Part shown: positions 9,935 to 19,839 of the stretch, in pieces
Numbering within the stretch: the first letter of the stretch is position 1
Layout of the letters: each line of letters opens with the position of its first letter
Origin: Evernia prunastri
Lineage: Eukaryota > Ascomycota > Lecanoromycetes > Lecanorales > Parmeliaceae
DNA: 62,412 nucleotides
NCBI GenBank assembly: GCA_003184365.1
Contig: NKYR01000175.1
Location: 177-62,588 of the forward strand
Reading direction: 5' to 3'
The notes under the pieces: generated by a model
Database searches by the model: none
Told to the model about the DNA's origin: nothing
Seen by the model: the letters and a program-made list of their open reading frames with translations, nothing else
Made by a program: the position numbers and the translations under genes

Positions 9935-10930
9935 CTCGAGTTGAATAGCGTTTAAATTTAAAATCTCGTATTATTAAAGATTTAAGACGTCGCGAAAATA
10001 TTAAAATTTTACTTTATTTAATTAACACTTAATATAATTACGAATTTTAATATATTTAAAATATTATATATATTTCTATATAAATCAAATATTATTTAAA
10101 TTATATTCGAAATTTATTTGAGATTTTTATCGATAAAAACATTATATCGCGTTCGTTTATTTATTTTATATTTATAAAAAAAAAGTTCAAGCGAAAGCGA
10201 CGACGATATATTATAATTCGATCTCAAAAAAAGATCGACGTCGATATATGCTTAATATTATATTATCTTTTAATATAACTTAGATTTTTAATCAAAGACT
10301 ATTAATAATATTCTACAGACGAATCTAAAAATCAAAAGTTTTCGTTATTTTGAAGACTTTCTAAATACGACGTCGATATTTTTCTTTGAAGTTCAAAGAT
10401 CTACGTTCAAAGATTCTTAGTACTATAACTTCGTTTCCGCGTAAGAAAAAGAGTAGATTTTTAACTTTTTTTTTGTCGATAAGAGAGCGTAGTGTAATAA
10501 TTGTGCTTAACGTAAGTCTTGACGTTTAAAATAATCAAAATAACGCGATAAAACAAGTAAAACAGTCACACAATTTAGAAATCTTTGTTTTTCTTTCAAA
10601 AAAAGCGCGTACGAAGATAATCATGTACTTCTTCAAGTATATTACGTACAATAAGAGAATTTCACTTACCGTAACCGATTGTATCAAATTTTCAAAGAAT
10701 TTTCAGAGGTGATCAAGTGTATTATTGAGTTCTGGGCTCAGACGTGTCCCACCCTTCTTCCGGAAAAACATCGGATTATCACCAAAAGTGGTAAGGGAGG
10801 GTGGAGATAGACACGGCTGAGAACTGAGGCAACATGCAAGTATTTAACAGGAGAGACCGTCAATCTAAGAAAAGCTTTACTGGCTCCTTCACCTCGTATC
10901 GCCGCGTATTTGGCGCGCAAGGGTCATCCG

Positions 10931-12398
10931 ATGCCTGCTATGGTGCTGACTGTTGTGGAACCACTGGCAGATCAAGTAGACAGCCAACAGAAAGATAAGC
11001 AAGCCTTTGTTGCTCCACCAAGCGTTGTCACGACTCCTTGTGATCCTTGGCCTCGACCATACTATCTTGAAGATGGCCTTCGTAAGGTGCACCCGTATCA
11101 CTACACGTACAACACCTACTGCAAGGAGAGATGGCGAGGAAGAGAACTGCTTGATATCTTTGCAACCGAGTTTCGAGACAGGCCACTAGCATATTACGTG
11201 GGCCTTCTTAGTAGTCTCACATGGGCGCTTCGCTGACAGGTTCCAGAAAGACGCTATAGAGCGGGGCAATGTGGTCTTGAGCGGGGTCCGAGTACCGACT
11301 GTCAAAGCTATCGTCAAGAACGGCGATATAGTATCCCACACCTTACATCGACACGAACCTCCGGTCACAGCTCAGCCTATTGGTATCGTCCATGAAGACA
11401 ACGATATCATCGTCATCAACAAGCCTGCAGGTGTACCAGTCCATCCTGCCGGTCGCTACAACTTCAACTCCGTTGTCGAAATTATGCGCGCGGAGAGGGG
11501 CCATGCCTGGAATCCTCTGCCTTGCAACAGACTTGACAGACTGACGAGTGGCGTTATGTTTATCGGCAAAAATGCTAGAGCCGCTGAGAAGGTGAGCATG
11601 CAGATCCAAGGCAGGAGCGTGAAGAAAGAATACGTGGCCCGGGTGATTGGAGAGTTTCCTGAGGGAGATATCGTATGCGAGCAGCCAGTCATGCAAATCA
11701 GTCCGAAACTTGGGCTAAATAGGGCCAGAGCGAGTGGCAAGGAAGCAAGAACGGTATTCAAGCGCTTGGCTTACTATCCACCAGCACCAAAGTCCAATGA
11801 TGAAGAACGTGAGCACGAAGATGGAAGATCCAAGAAAGAGAAGATTCGAGACTCAAAAATGGAATGGAAATCTAAAGAAGGTCATTCGATTGTGCGTTGT
11901 CGTCCGGTCACTGGTCGCACGCATCAACTCCGGGTACATCTACAATTTCTTGGCCACCCTATCTCCAACGATCCTATTTATTGCAATCAACGAGTTTTTG
12001 GCCCCTTTCTTGCGGCTGGTGACGCTCTTTCAGACAATGACGAAGACATCATCTCACGTCTGTCGAGGATGGGTAAATCAGAAGCCGCAGAGGCGATGGC
12101 GTATCACGATGAAATGATGGAGGAGTACGACAAGAAGAAAGCCGAGAAGATGACAGGCCATCTCTGCGAAATATGCGACACGCCGTTGTACAGTGATCCT
12201 GGTGCGCATGAGCTGGGGATATACTTGCATGCCAGAAGATATGCGTGTGCAGAAGGGAAGTGGGAATACGAGACTCCGCTGCCAAACTGGGCTCTCCCTC
12301 CGCCAGGTTTAGCTGGGCCAATCAGCGTGACCAAGGAGACCGATCCATTGCATATTGTAAAAGGTCTAGAGATGCTAGAAGTCCATCAAGAGAGTTAG
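10931..12398 (+). CDS. RluA-type tRNA pseudouridine synthase (Pus9/Rib2-like)
   Basis: Exons 10931-11197 and 11247-12398 with a 49-base intron give 472 residues. The N-terminal part (DPWPRPYYLEDGLRKVHPY) and the S4-like segment after it match the fungal Pus9/Rib2 group. The catalytic core holds INKPAGVPVHPAG, then NRLDRLTSG with the catalytic Asp at about residue 186, and GRTHQLRVHLQFLGHPI near the end of the core. A C-terminal C-E-I-C-D motif followed by DPGAHELGIYLHA is also seen in the pseudouridylase part of Rib2. The riboflavin deaminase domain of Rib2 is absent, so a role in uridine-to-pseudouridine conversion in tRNA (Pus9 modifies position 32) is the better guess. The frame stays open upstream of the first ATG up to the transposon junction, so a slightly longer N-terminus before the insertion cannot be excluded. 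Confidence 0.88.
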
Positions 12399-12723
12399 GT
12401 TAGAATGCAAAGATAAGGTGTGTGAACATGCACTCATTTAGAATTATAATAGTGCGATTACAAGGAAGTCGTGCTCCTGCTCCTTCCCGGATAGTTGCAC
12501 GTTGTATTCCTCCTAAATTTTTGAGGCCCCGCAATCCTTCGATGAAGGAAGTTCCGTCGGAGTTCCCGGGACAAGCAACTCTGCATCTGATGATATTTTT
12601 TAAACCGCATCTCATATCAGATGTGTTGCACTATCGTCTAATTCAAACTGTTGCAGTGTGAAGTTCTTCCGTCAATCTCCTTTCTTTACTCTACATTGAC
12701 GCTTGCTAGTTGCTTACCTCAGA
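12399..12723. other. Intergenic
   Basis: Tandem genes on the plus strand; contains the 3' end of the pseudouridine synthase and the fluG-like promoter. Nothing specific recognised. Confidence 0.4.
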
Positions 12724-15615
12724 ATGGACGTGTTCACAGAGGCGGTGGAAAACACCCCAATAATAGACCATCATGCGCACAATTTACTATTAGCTTCTGA
12801 CCTAGACAAACATGATTTCATGGCGGTCACGAGCGAGGCGACCGGGCCCGCTCTCCAGTCGGCGTCTTCGACTCTTTCGCATCTTCGTGCGCTCAAACAG
12901 CTTTCGCAGATCCTCGAGTGTGATCCAACCAGGGAGGCCGTCGAGGGCGCACTCAAGGCGAAGAGAGAAGAACCTGACAATGCTTGGGCCCGAAAATGCT
13001 TTCACGGAATTGAAATGGTACTCATTGATGATGGTCTGGACCCATCAAGCGTCTACCCATACGACTGGCATAACCAATTGACACGATCGAAATGCAAAAG
13101 GATTGTTAGAATTGAGAAGGTTGCGGAGGAAATCATGGCTGATCAGCTTGAACAGCATCGTAGACTGGCCCCTACGAAGCCTGTCAAAATCCAGGAACAG
13201 TTCATCACTCGATTTACTGAGGCTCTTGGAAAGGCTGTTTCTGACCCCGAGGTTGCTGGATTCAAGTCCGTCATTTGCTATAGAGTAGGTCTTAAGATCC
13301 CCGCATTTGATGGCGATGTGGCGGTCGTTCCCCTCTCTATCGAGGACATGGTCAGGCTCTCGCGCCGTTTCGAGGACGACCGATTGAACCCTTACCTTGT
13401 CCATTTGACCGCGAAAGAGATAGAGAAAAGCGGATCAAAGAAACCCCTTCAATTTCACACCGGAGTACGTATAACGACCCGTGCTAGATACCGTAGAATC
13501 GTTATTGACGCGTCAGTGTAGCTCGGAGACAATGAGTATGAGGACGACTATATTCTGAGCAATGATACCTCCGTTAATTGTTTGTAGCATCAATCTTGGA
13601 TTGTCTAATCCCAGCCATCTCCAACCCTTCATCGAGGGTTACCCAGAAGTCCGCATCGTTCTTCTTCATGCTTCTTATCCATTCACCAGAGAAGCAGGCT
13701 ACCTTGCAAGCGTCTATAAGAACTGCTGGCTTGATATAGGAGAAGTCTTCCCCATGGTCAGTCAGTACGGGCAAGAGAAGGTCATTGCACAGGCCTTAGA
13801 ATTGTGCCCCTCCGAGAAGCTTTCTTGGAGCACTGGTCAGTCTTCCTAACCATTTGGCTTCTGATCAATAGTCCAGCTCATAGTTAATCATTTTTCCCAC
13901 AAAGATGGTCATTGGTTTCCAGAAACTTATCTGTTGGCCGTTATACAGATCCGAGAAGGACTGCGAGAAGTCTTAGGTACGTACATCGAAAGGGGGTCTT
14001 TGACGGCCACACAGGCGGTCAAAATCGTGCAAGACATATTATTCAATACAGCAAATCAGCTGTACGGTTTGGAACTCCCTCTTGTGCCTGTCAATTCCTC
14101 CGCTCTTTCGGTTATGAGCCCATCAGAGACTTCTTGGACAAGAAACTTTGCCCAACTTCAACGCTTTCTGAAGCAAGAGCCATCCGTCCAATATCTGCGG
14201 CTTCAATGGTTAGATTACACCAATACTCTCCGTTTAAGAATACTACCAATCAAGCAAGCACTCCGGATGTTTGGTGAAGGCCGATTCATTGGCATCGTTG
14301 AAGCGGTGTTTGGCCTTCTGCAATCAGACATGATTTGCCCTGGCTTTTCAGCGACGGACGAGTACACCATGTACCCTCAATTCGCCAGTACGTATACGTT
14401 GACCTCGTAAATCTAGCTGTCAAGTTTCAAAGACAAGTGCTGACTCTGACATTTTGAAGGTATTCGTTTAGGGCAGAGGGTAGGGTATGCTACCGTCCAG
14501 TGTGAATTCCAGAAAAAGAACGGGGAGGAAGTGCCGAGCTGCCCCAGAACATCGCTTCGTAAAAAAGTCGAAATTGCTGGGACTCACGGTGTGGAGTTTT
14601 TGGCTGGCTTCGAAATAGAAGTGGTCTTCTTCAAGAAAGAGATCAAAGATGGTGAGTTCAACTATGGTGGCATGCCAATCGATGAAGGTCACGCTTGGTC
14701 TACTGCAGCGGCTCTTCGTTCGAACGATCTCATGGATGTCCTAGAGACCATATTCGAGAAATTTGAGAAAGCCGGCCTGACCCTCGAGCAATTTCACCCC
14801 GAAAGTAGTCCAGGCCAATTCGAATTTATTCTAGGCCCATTGCCTCCCGTCCTTGCGGTGGATGGACTCTGTGCTGCGAAGGACATAATTCAATCAGCCG
14901 CTGCGAATGCCGGCATGCGTGCAACAGTATTGCCGAAGCCTGAACCTAAATCCATCGGCACTGGAGCGCACATCCATCTCTCTTTGACGCCTGCTCATTA
15001 CTGGGAGATGTTCTATGCGGGAATCTTGAAGCACCTGAGGGCCATTGCAGCTTTCACATACCCGACTGATGCCAGCTACGAAAGGGTGGCAGATGGCGTT
15101 TGGGCGGGCAGTACCTGGATTACATGGTAAGATCGTACCTGTTACCACCACTCTCCCCCCTTTAATCGACATATTAAGCCTACGCGAGGCTTTGCGGTGC
15201 TGATATTTGAAAGGAAAGGGGTCAACAAAATAGGGAGGTCCCTCTGAGAAGAATCGAAGGTAGCCATTTCGAAATCAGGTGCGTAGACGGCCTATCAAAT
15301 CCCTATTTGGGGCTGTCCGCTATCATTGGGGCTGGAATGCAAGGTATAATAGACAGAGAGCCCCTTTACATGAAGGATTGCTCGGACGATCCCTCAAAGC
15401 TTACGGCCACGAAAAGAAAAGACCTTGGAATCACGGAACAGTTTCCGAAAAGCATAAGTGAAGCATTGAGTTGCCTGGAAGCGGACGAGGAGCTTCGGTG
15501 TGTGCTTGGCGAGTCGGTTGTGGGAACTTATTTGACAGTGAAGCGAGCAGAGAGCGAGATGCTGCAGGAAATGGATATGGTGAAGAGGAGGAATTGGCTT
15601 ATTGAGAGATATTGA
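12724..15615 (+). CDS. fluG: FluG-like protein: amidohydrolase + glutamine synthetase fusion
   Basis: Six exons (12724-13464, 13522-13535, 13588-13835, 13905-14387, 14460-15126, 15219-15615) give 849 residues, matching FluG length. Residues 1 to about 390 form an amidohydrolase-2 domain: DHHAHN near the N-terminus, FHTG at residues 244-247, and later WSTDGHWFPE with a metal-site Asp. The C-terminal half is a type-I glutamine synthetase domain with VEFLAGFEIE, QFHPESSPGQFEF and SIGTGAHIHLSL. In Aspergillus FluG is needed for an extracellular signal that starts conidiation; the enzyme activity is not established. Exon 2 is only 14 bases, yet it restores the conserved HTGLGDND turn, which supports the model. 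Start codon chosen at the first in-frame ATG. Paralogues with unrelated roles exist in many fungi, so the developmental role is inference. Confidence 0.85.
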
Positions 15616-15925
15616 TGCTGCTGTTTGTCTTTACATTGGCGTTCGGAAGGCCTTTTACTCAGCTGTAGATAGATAGATAGAACCTGCTGGTACCTGACAC
15701 ATGAATGGTGATGCCAAGTAGATGGACAATCGACCTTTGAATACCCGTATTCACGGTAAGCCGCAAGCCCGCAACTTGCCGTAAATGACGTGTCCGGGAA
15801 ATGACGTTACAAATACTCACAATTTCAGGTCATGGAAATCTTTAGAATTCTTCCTATTCGGAAGCCAAGGTGGCATAGCATTTGACTATCTAACGTTTCG
15901 AGCGAGGTAAAATCAACTGGCGACG
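15616..15925. other. Intergenic
   Basis: Short GATA-type run (TAGATAGATAGATAG, about 15666-15680). Otherwise nothing recognised. Confidence 0.4.
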
Positions 15926-17931
15926 ATGGCTAGCGTTCCAGAGATCAAGAAGGTGCGTGAGCGACCCGACCCAGTACACCTGCAAACTTTTACGCATATT
16001 GAGCTAAGGCGATTATTGTACGACCAGCTCGCGATGATAGGGTGCGGTAGTATGGGCGGGGGGATGGCCTTGAGGTTCGCGGAGCAGGGAATTTCGGTGA
16101 GAAATAGAACCAACCACCTTCGACTCCATTGATCATATTATATAGTAAACCTTACCAGGAAATAGGTTCTACTCAACGACCCGGGCGAATCTACAATCGA
16201 CGGCCTGCTGAAGGCTGCTGAGAAAGACGGTATAGCAAACAAGCTGGAGAAGCATTTGGACTACGAAGATCTATGCAAGAACCTGGATTCTCCAAAAGTC
16301 TTCGTCTTCTCTCTCCCGCATGGTACCGTTGGCGACACTGTTGTCGATGGGCTTGATCCCTATCTTGAAAAAGGTGACTTGATCATTGATGCCTCTAACG
16401 AGAATTGGCGGAATACCGAACGTCGTCAAAGGAAACTTTTTACTCAAGGCATCCACTACGTGGTGAGTACTTGGATCCTTCACAAAAAAGTCCAGAGCTG
16501 TTACTGAATCCTGCAAAGGGCATGGGGGTCTCGGGTGGGTATCAAGCCGCTCGCCGTGGCCCGTCAATGTGTCCCGGCGGAGAGGATCGAGCTCTCGACT
16601 TGGTGATGCCTCTCCTCCAGAAGGTGGCCGCCCGTGACGCGCGGGGAAACCCTTGTGTAGGCAGATGCGGCATGGGGGGTTCAGGGTGATCCATCTACCA
16701 CCTACGCGATTTCTCCTCAACTGACGAGATTTGTAGCCATTATGTGAAGATGATCCACAATGGCATTGAACATGGTAAGGGTCATGTGAAGGCAAAGTAG
16801 GCTCTGGGAAAGACTAAAAGCCAAACAGGAATGATGAGTGCACAAGCAGAAGCCTGGCAGATCATGAACTTGGGTCTGGGTATGACATACGGTAAGGGTC
16901 TGCGACCAGGGTAATTATGCACAGAGCTGACAACTCTTACAGATGAGATTGGGGATGTATTCGCCAAGTGGAACACGGACGGCGAGTTGGTAGAAAAATC
17001 AGAAATTGCCGCACGTTCGTCATGAACCTAACATCATGTAGAGAGGCACGTTCTTAATAGACATTGGAGCTCAAATCAACAAGCAGAGAGACGACAACGG
17101 GAAGCATGTTCTTTCTGTGGTAGAAGACAAGGTCGTCCAGGATATTGATGGCACAGAGGGCACAGGGGTAAGTTCACGACCTTTGGTTCAAGGCCTCTTT
17201 GGAGACTGAACCACAAAAACAGGTTTGGTCCTCGGAAGAGGCCATTAGACTGCATGTGCCAGCCCCGACACTCTCAGACGCCCACTACGTTCGGGTCGCA
17301 TCCGCTTTCCGAAAGGACCGAAAGAAGATCAAGGCCACCTTTGGAGGTCACTTTCCCTTAGAAAAGTGGACGGGATCCAAGGAGGAAAAGTGTGCACTCC
17401 TTGAGAACCTTCGCAAAGCAGTCTATACAGCGTTTCTTGCAGCTTTCGTGCAGGGGATCAACGTGATCGATTTAGCGGACCAGGAAAACAAATGGAGCAT
17501 CAACTTCTCCGAGATTGTTCAGATTTGGAGGAACGGCTGCATCATCAAAGCTGACGTAAGACGGAGGGTACTTTGTTTGTATTTTGGCTGACGCTGGGCC
17601 GCAGTACATTGCGGATATCCTTGAAGAGATATTCAAGAATCCAAAGGATACCGACCGAGATCTTCTCCACAACGAACGGATAGCGAAGGAGCTATCGACC
17701 AACTTTCCAGCCTTGAAAGAAGTCGTGACAATGGGAGTGCAGACAGATGCCATCATCCCGAGCTTGAGCGCTTCACTGGAGTATCTGAAATATTCCGTCA
17801 ATACCATCTTACCCACGCAATTCTATGAAGCGCAGCTGGACTTCTTCGGCAAGCACATGTTCGATCTGAAGTCTGAGCCAGCGGGAAAGCCAGAAACGGG
17901 GCATCATCATTACGAGTGGAAGCCGGCGTAG
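15926..17931 (+). CDS. 6-phosphogluconate dehydrogenase-like, divergent paralogue
   Basis: Ten exons (15926-15952, 16028-16096, 16166-16462, 16519-16685, 16737-16774, 16829-16891, 16943-16989, 17042-17167, 17223-17555, 17605-17931) give 497 residues, the family's normal length. The Rossmann motif GCGSMGGG is at residues 14-21, the substrate loop GVSGGYQAARRGPSM follows, and the catalytic Lys sits in HYVKMIHNGIEHG (K191). The C-terminal all-helical domain is complete. The enzyme oxidises and decarboxylates 6-phosphogluconate to ribulose-5-phosphate, making NADPH in the pentose phosphate pathway. Several positions differ from the usual Gnd sequence: IIDASNENW instead of IIDGGNS.., YQAARRGPS instead of EEGARYGPS, and MMSAQAEAW after the catalytic helix. 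It is thus probably the second, divergent fungal copy. Nine introns is unusually many. Confidence 0.85.
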
Positions 17932-19240
17932 ATGGGTCATCATCGAAGAATAATCCTGCTGGGTTGGAGAAGCTATAATGATATGGTTGACATTCCAGAG
18001 GTAGACCAAGCTTTTTGAGACCTCGTTTCATCTGTTGAATCTTACGAGGCTTTCGTACTGTTTAGCTCTTGACTCTTCCCCGTGGGGACTCGGGAGGTTT
18101 CCCCGGACTGTTACCGGCAAAAGGGACAGGACTCTAGTAGTACCAAAAAGGTAAAAATTCGCATGGTGAAAAGGTTTGAACGTGTCTAGACTCTAGAGCC
18201 AAAAAAAGTGGGCTGCGACTTGCTGGTTTATGTCATAAAAGTGGTGAAGCAGTATTAAGTAATCATGATCCAACGTCGCTAAGGATACGGATGCTTTTAT
18301 AGGTTGTTGTCATTGTTGTTGGTTTTTTCTTCTTTATTCTCGAGGTATGTACGAATCATAATGAAGGGGGAGGAAGAAGAGATGAGGAGGGAGCGAATAT
18401 TTCTCCGCGGCCGCTCCTGCCTATTCTGTCAAATCATCAAGGTAGGTATACGACGATAGACCAGGTAGAAAGAGAGAGGAGTCAGAGGAGTCAGAGTCCA
18501 AATGCAAGGAACCTAGTCTGGTTGAAAATACTGCATCTAAGGTTCACGCGGAACGTGGTGCCTGAAGATTTGAGCCCGACCCCTTTTAAAACGGACATTT
18601 CCGGAGGATTCTCTCCGTAATTTTTATTATTGTCACTATTATTATGTCATTTCATTCAGCTGGAATCGGCGCATATGTGTGATGATGTAGCCCTTACCAT
18701 GATGCAGTCAGCAATTTGCCCCCTTTTTTCCTTCTGTCTCCTTGTAAATTGTTTCCGCTCTCGTGAGACCTCAAAGGCAAATATCAAGCAACAGTTACTT
18801 CTAGGTACAACGTGACACGTCGCACAGAGAGTGATTTAGGCAGCAAGCTAACTTTCTATTTATTGTTTCGTTAGCTTTCGCGCTGCTACTGGTACTATAC
18901 GATTTATGAATATGGATAGGCTGATAAATGCACAGATGCTAGCAGTGAGATCCAAAGATACCACACTATCTCAAGTAAGATTACCTACGAGCCTACCTGG
19001 CAGACTTTACCCGGTCCTTGGTAAGGTAATCCGCAATACGCCTGACCTCATTAGTCATTAGTCAGCGCGTGTTGGTCCTTTTCGGCCCGCAACGTGTCGT
19101 GTGCTCTTATCTCTCTCTTTCCTCGTTCATGCTTGATTCAGCCAGCCTCCGAGATGCCACTGCCGACTCTTGCACCGCGCCCCAAATTCAAACCAACTGA
19201 CATGTATCCAGATTCAAGTTATACGGAATCCCGGAACCTA

Positions 19241-19300
19241 AGCCTATCTCTCTGTCTATCTATCTACCTACCTATCTACCTACCTAATTACCTATCTATT
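19241..19300. repeat. CTAT/CTAC microsatellite
   Basis: Imperfect tetranucleotide run of CTAT and CTAC units, upstream of the 479-residue protein. Confidence 0.7.
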
Positions 19301-19509
19301 CCATCTAACCATCCAATGATCCAATGATCGATCCAATCCCTTTATCTTATTAGCCATTATTGACTATTCTACTAATCTTTAACTCATTCAATAATACTAA
19401 TACATAAGTACTTTACTTACCTACTCTACCTACTGTGTACCTTAGACCACTTACATCTGCGCACGGACGACTCCTCGCTTCTTCACTTCATGATATCCTT
19501 TCAATCGCT

Positions 19510-19575
19510 GTCATGCCCTTCCCTTCCCTTCCCTTCCCTTTCCTCCTCTTCCCTTTCGCTTCCCTCTCTTCTATC
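19510..19575 (+). promoter_or_regulatory. Pyrimidine (CCCTT)n tract in the presumed 5' leader
   Basis: Four to five CCCTT units followed by more C/T sequence, about 100-170 bases before the uORF. CT-rich tracts often precede transcription starts in filamentous fungi; function here is inference. Confidence 0.4.
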
Positions 19576-19677
19576 TGCTCACTTCCTTTTCTTCTAGACT
19601 TGCATAACCCTTAAACGCGCCTGCTCACTGATAACCTGACACTGGCTATCCGCCATATCCGGCAGACTAGCGCACAG

Positions 19678-19839
19678 ATGAACCTCCGTTCTGACACTTT
19701 TGCTCGTCCGACGAATCCTTCACCACTTGGCCCACCGTTCAAGGGCTCCCTCGAGTCGCCTTTTTACTCCTCAACGTCGGACAAACATTTCCATCATGAT
19801 GGTTCCACGCGCATACCTCTACGATTCTCCTCCCTCTGA
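19678..19839 (+). CDS. Overlapping upstream ORF (53 residues)
   Basis: The ATG at 19678 opens a 53-codon frame that ends at 19837-19839, 41 bases past the main start at 19796, in a different frame. It begins MNLRSDTFARPT. A ribosome that initiates here cannot re-use the main ATG, so it could repress the main frame. Alternatively it is the true N-terminus of the gene if a small intron or an indel has been missed. Confidence 0.35.
   Translation: MNLRSDTFARPTNPSPLGPPFKGSLESPFYSSTSDKHFHHDGSTRIPLRFSSL

Larger units (their letters stand above)
6278..10833. mobile_element. Long-inverted-repeat (foldback-like) element carrying three nested insertions
   Basis: The ends are an inverted pair starting GTTGCCTCAGTTCTCAG (6278 inward; 10833 inward) flanked by the direct repeat ATGCAA at 6272-6277 and 10834-10839. 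Homology between the two halves continues inward to a centre near 9549-9562, so the whole element is one imperfect palindrome. The left arm is interrupted by a pogo-like element (6304-8218), an arm-specific segment of about 120 bases (about 8318-8440) and an LTR (8517-8741). The right arm is interrupted by another LTR (9681-9934). Without the three insertions and their duplications the element is about 2.15 kb. The core is AT-rich and RIP-like, with no intact gene. A 6-bp duplication does not point clearly to one superfamily. Confidence 0.75.
17932..19677. other. Long intergenic region, promoter of the next gene
   Basis: 1.75 kb without a supportable gene. It holds a (CTAT/CTAC) tract (19241-19300) and a CCCTT-rich pyrimidine tract (19510-19575), both on the approach to the next gene, as is common for fungal 5' UTRs. 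Confidence 0.4.

Noticed and set aside
10734..10930. Extension of the pseudouridine synthase N-terminus through in-frame codons from about 10835
   Set aside because: The frame is open but has no ATG and runs into transposon sequence; the ATG at 10931 gives the expected N-terminus.
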